DNA of 47,906 nt from Flavobacteriaceae bacterium (lineage in GTDB: Bacteria > Bacteroidota > Bacteroidia > Flavobacteriales > Flavobacteriaceae). The notes beneath the pieces were generated by a model. The model searched no databases, was not told where the DNA came from, and saw only the letters and a program-made list of their open reading frames with translations. Positions 15,760-24,704 of this stretch are shown one piece after another. Positions within the stretch are counted from its first letter, which is position 1. Each line of letters opens with the position of its first letter. Location: NCBI GenBank assembly GCA_028277085.1, contig JANQHL010000201.1:1-47906 (forward strand), read 5' to 3'. Both the position numbers and the translations under genes were made by a program.

Positions 15760-16337
15760 TGGAACAGAATACATTATATCCGATTTTTCTAAAGACCTCA
15801 CAGTTGGACATCCTTATTGTAGGCGGGGGCAATGTTGCCGAAGAAAAACTTCACTTTCTCACAAAATCGAGCCCGGATGCAAAAGTTACCATGGTTGCTC
15901 CTGTGTTCAGGGAATCTACTAAGGCTTTGGCGTGTGAATTCCAGGTAAAAATGATCGTGGATCATTATAACGCAAATTATCTGTACGGCAGGCATATGGT
16001 GATCGCTACAACAGATAAGCCAGAGGTAAATCTACAGGTGTACCAGGACTGTAGGAAGCTGAATACATTGGTAAACGTGGCCGATAATCCTCCACTATGT
16101 GATTTTTACATGGGGGGTATCGTTACCAAAGGACACGTAAAAGTGGCGATTTCCACAAATGGCAAGTCGCCTACTACCGCAAAGCGGTTACGTCAATTTT
16201 TTGAAGAGGTTTTACCCAAGGATATCAGCAAAATGGTGGAAAACTTAAATGTATATCGAAAAACAATAAAAGGGGATTTTGAAGAAAAAGTGGACAAAAT
16301 GAATGAAATCACCCAAAAATTGGTCGAAAAAATATAA
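15759..16337 (+). CDS. Precorrin-2 dehydrogenase / sirohydrochlorin ferrochelatase
   Basis: The 192-residue protein corresponds to the N-terminal (CysG-B/Met8-like) part of siroheme synthase, which oxidises precorrin-2 with NAD and inserts iron. The NAD-binding motif DILIVGGGNVAEEKL lies near the N-terminus, VIATTDKPEVN follows the Rossmann core, and LVNVADNPPLCDFYMGGIV and AISTNGKSPTTAKRLR are typical. It begins at the last base of the SUMT stop codon (TGATG). It completes the siroheme route inside the sulfite reductase operon. Confidence 0.93.
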   Translation: MEQNTLYPIFLKTSQLDILIVGGGNVAEEKLHFLTKSSPDAKVTMVAPVFRESTKALACEFQVKMIVDHYNANYLYGRHMVIATTDKPEVNLQVYQDCRKLNTLVNVADNPPLCDFYMGGIVTKGHVKVAISTNGKSPTTAKRLRQFFEEVLPKDISKMVENLNVYRKTIKGDFEEKVDKMNEITQKLVEKI

Positions 16338-16351
16338 AAAACAAGCAAAAA

Positions 16352-17413
16352 ATGATCAAAACAGATATAGTAATTATAGGAGCTGGCCCAACAGGCTTAT
16401 TCACAGTTTTTGAAGCGGGTCTTTTAAAACTAAAATGCCATCTTATTGACGCACTACCGCAGCCTGGGGGGCAGTGTTCCGAGATTTACCCAAAAAAGCC
16501 CATTTACGATATCCCTGCCTATCCGGAGATACTGGCCGGGGATTTGGTTGATAAGCTATTGGAACAAATACGACCTTTTGAACCGGGTTTTACTCTAGGG
16601 GAACGCGCTGAAACTTTGGAAAAACAAAAGGATGGATCTTTTGTAGTTACTTCTAACAAGGGAACAAGGCATCAAGCCCCTGTGGTGGTAATAGCAGGAG
16701 GTTTGGGTTCCTTTGAACCCCGTAAGCCGCAATTGGAGCGCATTTTAGAATTTGAAGACAAAGGGGTGGTCTATATGATTAAAGATCCTGAAGTCTATCG
16801 TGATAAAAAAGTGGTCATTGCCGGAGGGGGAGATTCCGCTTTGGATTGGGCCATTTTCCTTTCAGATGTTGCTGCTGAAATCTCCCTCGTACATCGAAGG
16901 AATGAATTCCGGGGAGCATTGGATTCTGTAGAAAAGGCCAGGGAATTGGCACAAATAGGAAAGATCAAGCTATTTACCGAAGCAGAAGTTGCAGAATTGC
17001 ATGGTACAAAAACGCTGGAGGCCATAGTCATTCGTCCTAACGATGAGGCAGTAGCTCCCACCTATTTGGAGACAGATTACTTTATCCCTCTTTTTGGATT
17101 GTCTCCTAAACTGGGGCCGATAGGCAACTGGGGATTAGAAATCGAAAAGAATGCGATTAAGGTGAACAATGCCAGAGACTATCAAACCAATATTCCCGGA
17201 GTCTTTGCCATAGGTGATGTCAATACCTACGAAGGTAAGCTAAAACTGATCCTATCCGGTTTTCATGAAGCGGCAGTAATGTGCCAATATGCCTATCAAA
17301 TTATCAATCCCAATAAACGCTACGTTATGAAATACACCACGGTAGGTGGAGTACAGGGATTTGATGGTACTAAGAAAGAAGCAAAAAAAGAGGTCGTCCA
17401 GGCTATCGTTTAA
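16352..17413 (+). CDS. Thioredoxin reductase-like ferredoxin-NADP reductase
   Basis: The 353-residue flavoprotein is of the YumC-type: FAD-binding IVIIGAGPTGLFTVFEAGLL, PQPGGQCSEIYPKKPIYDIPAYPE, NADPH-binding KVVIAGGGDSALDWAIFL, and FAIGDVNTYEGKLKLILSGFHEA. The CxxC redox pair of thioredoxin reductases is absent, as expected for ferredoxin reductases of this group. As the last gene of the operon, 14 bases after sirC, it probably passes NADPH electrons through ferredoxin to the sulfite reductase. A terminator follows. Confidence 0.9.
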   Translation: MIKTDIVIIGAGPTGLFTVFEAGLLKLKCHLIDALPQPGGQCSEIYPKKPIYDIPAYPEILAGDLVDKLLEQIRPFEPGFTLGERAETLEKQKDGSFVVTSNKGTRHQAPVVVIAGGLGSFEPRKPQLERILEFEDKGVVYMIKDPEVYRDKKVVIAGGGDSALDWAIFLSDVAAEISLVHRRNEFRGALDSVEKARELAQIGKIKLFTEAEVAELHGTKTLEAIVIRPNDEAVAPTYLETDYFIPLFGLSPKLGPIGNWGLEIEKNAIKVNNARDYQTNIPGVFAIGDVNTYEGKLKLILSGFHEAAVMCQYAYQIINPNKRYVMKYTTVGGVQGFDGTKKEAKKEVVQAIV

Positions 17414-17443
17414 CCAAATACTCCATCACAGAAAAGACATTTC

Positions 17444-17466
17444 AAAACCTTTTGAAAGGTTTTTTT
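17444..17466 (+). terminator. Intrinsic terminator of the sulfate-assimilation operon
   Basis: AAAACCTTT (17444-17452) pairs with AAAGGTTTT (17455-17463), and the T-run continues to 17466. It lies 30 bases after the ferredoxin reductase stop. Confidence 0.75.
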
Positions 17467-17495
17467 GTATTTGAAGGATTTGCGTTGTTTCTTTG
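17464..17495 (+). promoter_or_regulatory. Promoter for the methionine synthase operon
   Basis: TTTG at 17464-17467, 20 bases, then TTTCTTTG at 17488-17495 (one mismatch to TAnnTTTG), ending 25 bases before the riboswitch. The -33 overlaps the upstream terminator's T-run. Confidence 0.5.
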
Positions 17496-17520
17496 CACAC
17501 TAGTTCATTAAAAAAATGAA

Positions 17521-17619
17521 GTTATCAAGAAAGGTGGAGGGAATAGACCCATCGAAACCTTAGCAACCCTCACTACTGAGAAGGTGCTACATTCTATCCC
17601 GGCAACGGGAAAAGATGAC
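17521..17619 (+). ncRNA. SAM-I (S-box) riboswitch aptamer upstream of metH
   Basis: The core GTTATCAAGAAAGGTGGAGG is the same as in the metY copy, followed by GACCC..CGAAACC..AGCAACC and GAAGGTGCTA. P1 is closed by GTTATC (17521-17526) with GATGAC (17614-17619, one G-U pair). P3/P4 regions differ from the first copy, as expected for independently evolving aptamers. It should repress methionine synthase when SAM is abundant. Confidence 0.93.
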
Positions 17620-17624
17620 AAAAG

Positions 17625-17648
17625 CGAAATACTATTTCGATTTTCCTC
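17625..17648 (+). terminator. Probable expression-platform terminator of the metH riboswitch
   Basis: CGAAAT (17625-17630) pairs with ATTTCG (17634-17639) over a 3-base loop, followed by ATTTTCCTCTT. It begins six bases after P1, the same spacing as at the metY leader, which supports a shared switching layout. The stem is weak. Confidence 0.4.
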
Positions 17649-17697
17649 TTAACAATTCTTGATACAATCATGTACACTAGAGTGCAAATAGTTTGAT

Positions 17698-18699
17698 ATG
17701 TCACAAATTGAACAGATTTTACAAGAGCGGATTCTGGTCTTAGATGGCGCTATGGGGACAATGCTACAGCGCTACAACTTTAGCGAAGAAGATTTTAGAG
17801 GCTCCAGATTCAAAGATTGGCCGCAATCGTTAAAGGGAAACAATGACTTATTGTCTTTAACGCAGCCCAAGGCACTTGCTGAAGTCCACTCAAAGTATTT
17901 TGAAGCCGGAGCAGATATTGTGGAGACTAATACGTTCTCGGGAACTACAATAGCGATGGCTGATTACGGTATGGAGGAATTGGTGTACGAAATGAACTAT
18001 GAGTCGGCAAAGATTGCCAAAGCTGTGGCCAATGAATTTACTCTGAGAAACCCTGAAAAACCACGTTTTGTTGCGGGGAGTATAGGACCAACCAATAAAA
18101 CGGCTAGTCTTTCTCCAGATGTGAATGACCCGGGCTTTCGGGCAATAAGCTTTGATGAGCTACGAGAAGCTTATAAGGAACAGGTGGAGGCGTTGTTGGA
18201 TGGAGGGGCAGATATTCTTTTAGTAGAAACAGTTTTTGATACACTAAACGCCAAGGCTGCACTTTTCGCCATTGAAGAAGTAAAAGAAGCACGAAACATA
18301 ACAGTACCTGTAATGGTGAGTGGTACCATTACCGATGCCTCGGGAAGAACATTATCAGGTCAGACACCAGAAGCCTTTCTGATCTCCGTAGCACACCTTC
18401 CTATTTTATCGGTTGGTTTTAATTGCGCCTTAGGGGCCAAGCAACTTACGCCACATTTGGAAGCAATAGCTACAAAGGCAGATTTTTTCACCTCAGCACA
18501 CCCTAATGCAGGACTTCCTAATGCATTTGGGGAATATGACGAAACCCCCGAAGAGATGGCAGCTCAGATCAAGGAGTATTTGGAAAAGGGGCTAGTTAAT
18601 ATTGTTGGTGGTTGCTGTGGCACTACTCCAGATCATATAAAGGCCATTGCCGATCTTGTAGGCAATTATCAACCAAGGAAATTCGTTATTCCTGTCTAA
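17698..18699 (+). CDS. Homocysteine S-methyltransferase module of split methionine synthase
   Basis: The 333-residue protein is the N-terminal (homocysteine-binding) barrel of cobalamin-dependent methionine synthase as a separate polypeptide. Motifs: [28 protein letters not shown], the zinc cysteine in VGFNCALG, and [11 protein letters not shown] holding the other two zinc cysteines. The reading frame ends in a clean TAA at the domain boundary; the rest of MetH begins one base later in another frame with its own ATG. This two-gene form is usual in Bacteroidota and is not a sequencing frameshift. The gene follows a SAM-I riboswitch. Confidence 0.93.
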   Translation: MSQIEQILQERILVLDGAMGTMLQRYNFSEEDFRGSRFKDWPQSLKGNNDLLSLTQPKALAEVHSKYFEAGADIVETNTFSGTTIAMADYGMEELVYEMNYESAKIAKAVANEFTLRNPEKPRFVAGSIGPTNKTASLSPDVNDPGFRAISFDELREAYKEQVEALLDGGADILLVETVFDTLNAKAALFAIEEVKEARNITVPVMVSGTITDASGRTLSGQTPEAFLISVAHLPILSVGFNCALGAKQLTPHLEAIATKADFFTSAHPNAGLPNAFGEYDETPEEMAAQIKEYLEKGLVNIVGGCCGTTPDHIKAIADLVGNYQPRKFVIPV

Positions 18700-18700
18700 C

Positions 18701-21403
18701 ATGGAAACTAGCGTAAATATATATGCTCCTAGATATTTAAAATTATCTGGCCTGGAGCCCTTGGTAATTACCCCGGACAGCAACTTTATAAATGTTGGAG
18801 AGCGCACCAATGTTGCGGGATCCAGAAAGTTTTTGCGTCTAATTAAAGAGGGTGAGTACTCGGAAGCGCTGGAAATTGCAAGGAACCAGGTAGAAGGAGG
18901 AGCCCAGATCATTGACATTAACATGGATGATGGTCTCATAGATGGAAAGGCCGCAATGGTAAGATTTTTGAATCTGGTAGTGGCCGAACCCGATATTGCC
19001 CGGGTTCCGATTATGATAGACAGCTCAAAGTGGGAAATCATAGAAGCGGGATTACAGGTCGTTCAGGGGAAATGTGTGGTGAACTCCATTAGTTTAAAGG
19101 AAGGTGAGGAAGAATTCATTCGTCAAGCCACCTTAATCAGGCGTTATGGCGCAGCTGTAATCGTGATGGCTTTTGATGAAGTAGGACAGGCCGATAATTT
19201 GGACCGACGCATTGAAATCGCGGAGCGGTCCTACCGTATTCTGGTTGACCAGGTAAAATTTCCTCCTGAGGACATCATTTTTGATCTCAATATCTTTCCG
19301 GTGGCTACGGGAATGGAGGAACACAAACGCAACGCCCTGGATTTCATAGAAGGGACAAAATGGGTAAGGGAAAATCTTCCCCATTGTAGTGTTAGTGGTG
19401 GCGTCAGTAATGTTTCTTTTTCATTCAGAGGGAATACCGCAGTGCGGGAAGCGATGCATTCGGTCTTTCTGTATCATGCAATAAAAGCGGGGATGAACAT
19501 GGGTATAGTAAATCCTACCTTGCTGGAGGTTTACGATGATATCCCCAAAGACCTCTTAGAGCATGTAGAGGACGTGATTTTAAACCGACGTGAAGATGCT
19601 ACCGAGCGGCTATTGGAATTTGCTGAAACCGTACAGGGGAAAGTGAAGGAAAGCAAGGTAGATCTGTCCTGGCGTAAGATGCCAATGCAGGAACGGATAA
19701 CGCGGGCATTGGTAAAAGGAATTGACCAGTTCATAGTGGAAGATGTAGAAGAAGCGAGACAGTCGGTATTAAGACCTCTGGAAGTCATTGAGGGGCATCT
19801 CATGACGGGGATGAATGTGGTTGGCGATCTTTTTGGAAGTGGAAAAATGTTTCTTCCCCAAGTGGTGAAGTCGGCCCGTGTTATGAAAAAAGCGGTGGCC
19901 TATTTAGAGCCCTACATTGAGGAGGAAAAGAGAAATAACGCCGAAGGATCGGTAAGTCAGGCTGCTGGTAAGATCTTAATGGCCACGGTAAAGGGCGATG
20001 TTCACGATATCGGAAAAAATATAGTAAGTGTTGTACTGGCCTGTAACAACTATGAGATCGTGGATTTAGGGGTGATGGTACCCCCGGAAAAGATCATTCA
20101 AAAAGCAGTCGAAGAACGGGTTGACATTATTGGCCTAAGTGGATTGATTACGCCTTCGCTGGATGAAATGGTTTTCTTAGCAAAGGAAATGGAAAGGAAG
20201 CACTTTCAACTCCCTTTGTTAATTGGAGGTGCCACAACAAGTAAAGCACATACGGCGGTAAAAATAGATCCGGAATACAGTAATGCGGTGGTACATGTTA
20301 ACGATGCCTCCAGAGCAGTTACTGTAGTGGGCGATTTATTGCAAAAGGATACAGGGGTGACCTATAAGGCAGGGATTAAATCAGACTACGAAAGTTTTCG
20401 GGAAAAATTCTTAGCCAGAACAAAGCAAAAGGAGTACTTATCGTTAAGCCAGGCCAGAGCCAATAAGCTAAAGATAGATTTTCAATCACAAGATATTTAC
20501 ACTCCTAATTATTTGGGTATCAGGGCTTTTGAAGAATTTGATTTGCGCCAATTAGAAGCGTATATCGATTGGACACCCTTTTTTCGTTCCTGGGACCTAC
20601 ATGGGAAGTTTCCAGATATTTTAATGGACACTATTGTCGGGGAACAGGCTTCGGAACTATTTGAAGATGCCAAAAAAATGCTCCGAGATGTTCTTGATGA
20701 AGGGCTATTAACCGGAAAGGCGATTTTCGGTATTTTCCCAGCGAATCAAGTAAATGAAGATGATATTGAACTAAATGTTGATGGGGACAACTATACGTTT
20801 CGTACCCTAAGGCAACAATCTAAGAAACGGCAAGGCGTAGCCAATATAGCGTTAGCAGATTTTATTGCGCCAAAGCAATCCGGACTTGAGGATTATATGG
20901 GTTGTTTTTGTGTTTCTGCAGGTTTTGGAACTAAAGAACTCGCTGAAGCCTTTGAAAAAGACAATGATGACTATAGTGCGATAATGATCAAGGCGTTGGC
21001 AGATCGCTTGGCAGAAGCCTTTGCAGAGTACCTACATAAGGAAATACGTAAAGAGTATTGGGGGTATTCCGCCAACGAAGGGTTGGATAATCAAGCCCTA
21101 ATAGATGAAAAGTATCGCGGGATACGGCCGGCACCCGGATATCCGGCATGCCCCGATCACCTTGAAAAATTGACCATTTGGGAAGTCCTTAAGGTCGAGG
21201 AGCGAATTGGTGTAAAACTTACGGAAAGCCTGGCCATGTGGCCAGCCGCCAGTGTTAGTGGATATTACTTCGCTCACCCGCAATCAAAATACTTCGGTTT
21301 AGGAAAGATTAAATCGGATCAGGTAAAAGACTTTGCAAGCCGAAAAGGCATTGGATTAGAGGAAGCTGAGAAGTGGTTGGCACCAAATTTAGTTGACGGT
21401 TGA
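18701..21403 (+). CDS. metH: Methionine synthase, folate/cobalamin/activation domains (MetH)
   Basis: The 900-residue protein holds the remaining modules of cobalamin-dependent methionine synthase. These are the methyl-tetrahydrofolate barrel ([36 protein letters not shown]), the cobalamin cap, and the B12-binding Rossmann domain with [12 protein letters not shown], whose His is the lower cobalt ligand, plus [12 protein letters not shown]. The C-terminal SAM-binding activation domain has [15 protein letters not shown]. It acts with the preceding gene to methylate homocysteine using MetF-derived methyl folate. It begins one base after that gene. The stop codon lies at the left edge of the repeat flanking the next small gene. 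Confidence 0.96.
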   Translation: METSVNIYAPRYLKLSGLEPLVITPDSNFINVGERTNVAGSRKFLRLIKEGEYSEALEIARNQVEGGAQIIDINMDDGLIDGKAAMVRFLNLVVAEPDIARVPIMIDSSKWEIIEAGLQVVQGKCVVNSISLKEGEEEFIRQATLIRRYGAAVIVMAFDEVGQADNLDRRIEIAERSYRILVDQVKFPPEDIIFDLNIFPVATGMEEHKRNALDFIEGTKWVRENLPHCSVSGGVSNVSFSFRGNTAVREAMHSVFLYHAIKAGMNMGIVNPTLLEVYDDIPKDLLEHVEDVILNRREDATERLLEFAETVQGKVKESKVDLSWRKMPMQERITRALVKGIDQFIVEDVEEARQSVLRPLEVIEGHLMTGMNVVGDLFGSGKMFLPQVVKSARVMKKAVAYLEPYIEEEKRNNAEGSVSQAAGKILMATVKGDVHDIGKNIVSVVLACNNYEIVDLGVMVPPEKIIQKAVEERVDIIGLSGLITPSLDEMVFLAKEMERKHFQLPLLIGGATTSKAHTAVKIDPEYSNAVVHVNDASRAVTVVGDLLQKDTGVTYKAGIKSDYESFREKFLARTKQKEYLSLSQARANKLKIDFQSQDIYTPNYLGIRAFEEFDLRQLEAYIDWTPFFRSWDLHGKFPDILMDTIVGEQASELFEDAKKMLRDVLDEGLLTGKAIFGIFPANQVNEDDIELNVDGDNYTFRTLRQQSKKRQGVANIALADFIAPKQSGLEDYMGCFCVSAGFGTKELAEAFEKDNDDYSAIMIKALADRLAEAFAEYLHKEIRKEYWGYSANEGLDNQALIDEKYRGIRPAPGYPACPDHLEKLTIWEVLKVEERIGVKLTESLAMWPAASVSGYYFAHPQSKYFGLGKIKSDQVKDFASRKGIGLEEAEKWLAPNLVDG

Positions 21404-21420
21404 TAGGGAATTGTTGATAG
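21391..21420. repeat. Left inverted-repeat border of the four-helix-bundle cassette
   Basis: AATTGTTGATAG (21409-21420) matches in inverted orientation the right border (21804-21815) at 11 of 12 bases, ten of them continuous. An adjacent variant, AGTTGACGGTTGAT at 21391-21404, is a second, weaker copy that includes the metH stop codon. Confidence 0.6.
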
Positions 21421-21429
21421 AAGTATGAA

Positions 21430-21783
21430 ATGGAGTACAAAGATCTAGATGTTTGGAAGGAATCTCGAAAGTTGGTTCAGATGATTTATAATCTTTCAAA
21501 ATCCTTCCCTAAGGAGGAAATATTTGGATTAAGTCATCAAATACGTAGAAGTAGTATCTCCGTTCCTTCAAATATTGCCGAAGGTTGTGGGAGAAGAACA
21601 TCAGCTGGCACATTACAATTTCTATACATAGCAAGAGGTTCCTTATATGAATTGGAAACGCAATTAATTTTGGCATCCGATCAGGGATATTTAGCAGGTG
21701 AAGTATTTGAAAAAACACTTGAACAAATTGTGTCTTGTAAGAAATTGCTAAATGGTTTTATAAACTACTTCACTACCAAATGA
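21430..21783 (+). CDS. Four-helix-bundle protein (23S rRNA IVS / S23 family)
   Basis: The 117-residue protein belongs to the family first described from intervening sequences in bacterial 23S rRNA genes. It shows the hallmark DLDVWKESRKLVQMIYNL and the conserved GLSHQIRRSSISVPSNIAEG, and is entirely helical. Its function is unknown; structures of relatives are oligomeric helical bundles with a basic face. It stands alone between metH and metF, in the same direction, and is bracketed by short inverted repeats 10 bases before its start and 20 bases after its stop. It has no evident link to methionine synthesis and looks inserted into the operon. Confidence 0.9.
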   Translation: MEYKDLDVWKESRKLVQMIYNLSKSFPKEEIFGLSHQIRRSSISVPSNIAEGCGRRTSAGTLQFLYIARGSLYELETQLILASDQGYLAGEVFEKTLEQIVSCKKLLNGFINYFTTK

Positions 21784-21803
21784 CCTTTTCCATGAACCAA
21801 AAA

Positions 21804-21819
21804 CCATCAACAATTAACT
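21804..21819. repeat. Right inverted-repeat border of the four-helix-bundle cassette
   Basis: CCATCAACAATT (21804-21815), running on to TAACT, is the inverted counterpart of AATTGTTGATAG on the left of the gene. It ends seven bases before the metF ATG. Confidence 0.6.
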
Positions 21820-21825
21820 TGTAGA

Positions 21826-22779
21826 ATGAAAGTAACCGATCATATTAACCATGCTAATGGGGAACCCCTTTTTAGTTTTGAGATCATTCCTCCGGTAAAA
21901 GGAAGAAGCATCCAGGAGCTCTATAACAATATCGATCCCTTAATGGAGTTTAAACCGCCATTTATTGATGTAACAACATCGAGAGAGGAATATGTTTACA
22001 TCGATCGGGATGGTTTACTAGACAAGAAACTTACCCGTATGCGTCCAGGAACTTTGGGGATATGTGCTTCTATTAAACACAAGTATGATGTGGATACAGT
22101 GCCACACGTACTTTGTGGTGGATTTACCAAGGAAGAAACAGAATATCTCCTGGTTGATTGCCATTATTTGGGAATAGATAATGTTATGGCGTTAAGGGGT
22201 GATGCCATGAAGGAGGAAAAATACTTTGCCCCTACCAATGGGGGCCACAAATTCGCATCGGATCTGGTGAAACAGATCCAACAACTCAATTGTGGCAACT
22301 ATTTGCATGAAGTAATAGAAACCGATAACTGTTCCGATTTTTGTATTGGTGTCGCCGGATATCCCGAAAAGCACATGGAAGCGCCATCCTTAAAATCAGA
22401 TCTAAAACGGCTAAAAGAGAAGGTAGAACTAGGGGCAGACTATGTGGTTACCCAAATGTTTTTTGACAATGCTAAATTCTTCCATTTTGTAGAAGAAGCC
22501 AGAGCAATGGGCATTGACGTACCCATAATTCCAGGAATAAAACCGATTGCAGTAAAACGGCATCTTCAATTGTTACCGCAGGTATTTCGAGTGGATATTC
22601 CCGAAGAACTTATTGAAGCGGTTGAAAAATGTAAGGATAACAAAGCGGTGCGTCAGGTGGGAATTGAATGGTGTATCGAGCAGTCAAAAGAACTAAAAGC
22701 TGCTGGAGTTCCGGTGTTGCATTACTATTCCATGGGAAAATCGGATAATATTAAAGCCATCGCTAGGGAGATATTTTAA
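21826..22779 (+). CDS. metF: 5,10-methylenetetrahydrofolate reductase (MetF)
   Basis: MetF is an FAD-dependent TIM-barrel enzyme that makes 5-methyltetrahydrofolate, the methyl donor for MetH. At 317 residues it has the bacterial length. Motifs: LFSFEIIPPVKG with the catalytic Glu, IDVTTSREEY, NVMALRGDAMKEEKYF, YPEKHMEAPSLKSDLKRLKEKVELGADYVVTQMFFDN, and PIIPGIKPI. The position after metH argues for one SAM-riboswitch-controlled transcript, although the four-helix-bundle cassette separates them and a private promoter is not obvious. Confidence 0.95.
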   Translation: MKVTDHINHANGEPLFSFEIIPPVKGRSIQELYNNIDPLMEFKPPFIDVTTSREEYVYIDRDGLLDKKLTRMRPGTLGICASIKHKYDVDTVPHVLCGGFTKEETEYLLVDCHYLGIDNVMALRGDAMKEEKYFAPTNGGHKFASDLVKQIQQLNCGNYLHEVIETDNCSDFCIGVAGYPEKHMEAPSLKSDLKRLKEKVELGADYVVTQMFFDNAKFFHFVEEARAMGIDVPIIPGIKPIAVKRHLQLLPQVFRVDIPEELIEAVEKCKDNKAVRQVGIEWCIEQSKELKAAGVPVLHYYSMGKSDNIKAIAREIF

Positions 22780-22798
22780 TTTCCTACTTTTATCCTTC

Positions 22799-23899
22799 GT
22801 GAAACGCCTACTACCCCCTTTCTTTCTATGTTTGGTAACAGTATGCTTTCCCCAGAGCGAAGGAAGTTCGGCAAAGTATGTCATAGACCTTAACCAGTTT
22901 TATGGTTCTGTGCTATTACACAACCCCGATATTTCACATCTGATCACCGAGCATGCTGGTGGGATTATTCTGGGCGTTAGTCGTAAGACCTATGGTTCCA
23001 GGGAATGGGAGAGTATATTTAGGTATCCGGACACGGGATTTACGTTTGTATATCAAAATATGAATAATCCTGTCTTGGGAGAACACTATGGCCTTTATGC
23101 CCACTACAATTTTTATTTTTTCAAGCGTAATCTTCAGTTTCGTGTTGCGCAGGGAATAGCGTATAATACCAAACCTTATGACAGGGAAACTAATTTTAGG
23201 AACTCAGCCTACGGATCCCATTTGCTAAGCTCTACAGTGGCAATGATCAACTATCACAAGGAAAATTTAATTGGTGGTTTGGGACTAAAAGCAGGGATTT
23301 CTTTGATCCATTACTCCAATGCTAATTTTAAAGCTCCCAATACCTCTACCAATACTTTCGCTTTCAATTTGGGTGTTACTTATGATTTGAACCAGAATTA
23401 CGATTTTGAGTATATAAAACCGAAAAAAGAAAAGAAGTATGCTGAACCTCTTGCCTACAACATTGCTTTACGCGGAGGTATTAACGAAAGCGATGTGGTA
23501 AATTCCGGTCGTTTCGGATTCTTTGTGCTATCCGCTTACGCCGATAAGCGCATGGGGAGAATAAGTGCAATTCAGGCAGGTACGGATGTGTTCTTTTCAT
23601 ATTTTCTGAAAGAACTTATCCGATTCCAAAGTAACTCCTTTCCGGAAATGAATGTAGCCCCAGATACCGATTTCAGGCGTGTTGGGATTTTTTTTGGTCA
23701 CGAACTATTCATCAATAAACTAAGTGTGGTTACGCAATTGGGCTACTATGTGTACTATCCTTTTGATTTTGAAGGCAGGGTCTATAATCGCATTGGGTTG
23801 AAGCGTTATTTTGGAGATAGGTTTTTTGGGAGTGTTACCTTAAAATCCCATGGAGCTGCAGCTGAAGCGGTAGAATTTGGGATGGGAATTAGATTATAA
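22799..23899 (+). CDS. PagL-like acyloxyacyl hydrolase / lipid A 3-O-deacylase family
   Basis: The 366-residue product begins with a signal peptide (MKRLLPPFFLCLVTVCFPQS) and continues as an amphipathic beta-barrel with many aromatic residues, ending GMGIRL. H171-Y-S173-N in LIHYSNANFKAPN matches the His-x-Ser-Asn active-site pattern of PagL-type lipid A deacylases, and conserved Asn and Thr follow. It should sit in the outer membrane and trim an acyl chain from lipid A. GTG at 22799 is the start (no ATG gives a complete signal peptide). It is about 100 residues longer than proteobacterial PagL, as usual for Bacteroidota homologues. Confidence 0.78.
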   Translation: MKRLLPPFFLCLVTVCFPQSEGSSAKYVIDLNQFYGSVLLHNPDISHLITEHAGGIILGVSRKTYGSREWESIFRYPDTGFTFVYQNMNNPVLGEHYGLYAHYNFYFFKRNLQFRVAQGIAYNTKPYDRETNFRNSAYGSHLLSSTVAMINYHKENLIGGLGLKAGISLIHYSNANFKAPNTSTNTFAFNLGVTYDLNQNYDFEYIKPKKEKKYAEPLAYNIALRGGINESDVVNSGRFGFFVLSAYADKRMGRISAIQAGTDVFFSYFLKELIRFQSNSFPEMNVAPDTDFRRVGIFFGHELFINKLSVVTQLGYYVYYPFDFEGRVYNRIGLKRYFGDRFFGSVTLKSHGAAAEAVEFGMGIRL

Positions 23900-23906
23900 C
23901 ATCAAG

Positions 23907-24704
23907 ATGTTAGAAAATAAAAGGTATAATAAAAGTAGAATTATCGCTTTGAACGTAGCGGGAGGATCGCTGCTGGCGCTACTTTTGTTACTCTCTTGCA
24001 ACTCAGAAAATGCACCGGATTGTTTTCAGAATGCCGGGGATTTGGTTAGAGTTCAGGTAGATGTACCTGACTTTTCCAATATAACTGTTTTTGAGCGATT
24101 GAATTTGGTATTGATACAAGGGGAGGAGCAAAGCGTAGAGATCGAATCGGGAGAGTTGTTACTCAATGAAATATCAGCGACGGTGGAAGGGGAACGATTA
24201 CTTCTTAGGAATGAGAATGGATGCAACTTGTTTCGGGAATACGGTTTATCCACGGTGTATGTCACGGCACCAGATATTAAAGAAGTACGTAGTAGTACCG
24301 GTTTATTGATCTCCAGTGAGGGAGTGTTGAACTATCCGGATATACGTCTGGTTTCGGAGAGTTTTAGTGAGAATACATCTGAGACCACTTCGGGGAGTTT
24401 TGACTTGCAACTTGCAGCCCAAAACGTACAAATTGCGGTAAACGGGATTGCATATCTCAGGTTGCAAGGCACTTCGGAAAACCTCAATATAAATGTACCC
24501 GCCGGCGATTCCCGTATCGAAGCAGAAGGACTTTCGGTCAACGTAGTTACGATTAACCATAGAGGGACAAACGACATATTAATAAATCCACAGCAACGTA
24601 TTTCCGGTGTAATCAGGGGTTATGGCGACGTGATCAGTATCAATCGACCGGAGGAGGTCGCGGTTGAAGAAACGTTTGAAGGGCGATTAATTTTTCGGGA
24701 CTGA
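23907..24704 (+). CDS. DUF2807 (head GIN domain) lipoprotein
   Basis: A 265-residue secreted protein. A hydrophobic N-terminal segment ends in the lipobox LLSC, so it is probably a lipoprotein. The rest is the repetitive beta-rich DUF2807 domain (FERLNLVLIQGEEQSVEIESG, LTV-type turns, YGDVISINRP). The longest frame starts at 23877 inside the previous gene; ATG 23907, eight bases after that gene's stop, is more likely. The family is widespread in Bacteroidota and often annotated as putative autotransporter adhesin, but no function is proven. The stop overlaps the next start as TGATG. Confidence 0.85.
   Translation: MLENKRYNKSRIIALNVAGGSLLALLLLLSCNSENAPDCFQNAGDLVRVQVDVPDFSNITVFERLNLVLIQGEEQSVEIESGELLLNEISATVEGERLLLRNENGCNLFREYGLSTVYVTAPDIKEVRSSTGLLISSEGVLNYPDIRLVSESFSENTSETTSGSFDLQLAAQNVQIAVNGIAYLRLQGTSENLNINVPAGDSRIEAEGLSVNVVTINHRGTNDILINPQQRISGVIRGYGDVISINRPEEVAVEETFEGRLIFRD

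Noticed and set aside
17698-21403. Methionine synthase appears as two reading frames, as if frameshifted
   Set aside because: The break lies at a domain boundary, with a TAA stop and a new ATG one base later. A split of this kind is common in Bacteroidota, so it is a natural two-gene form.
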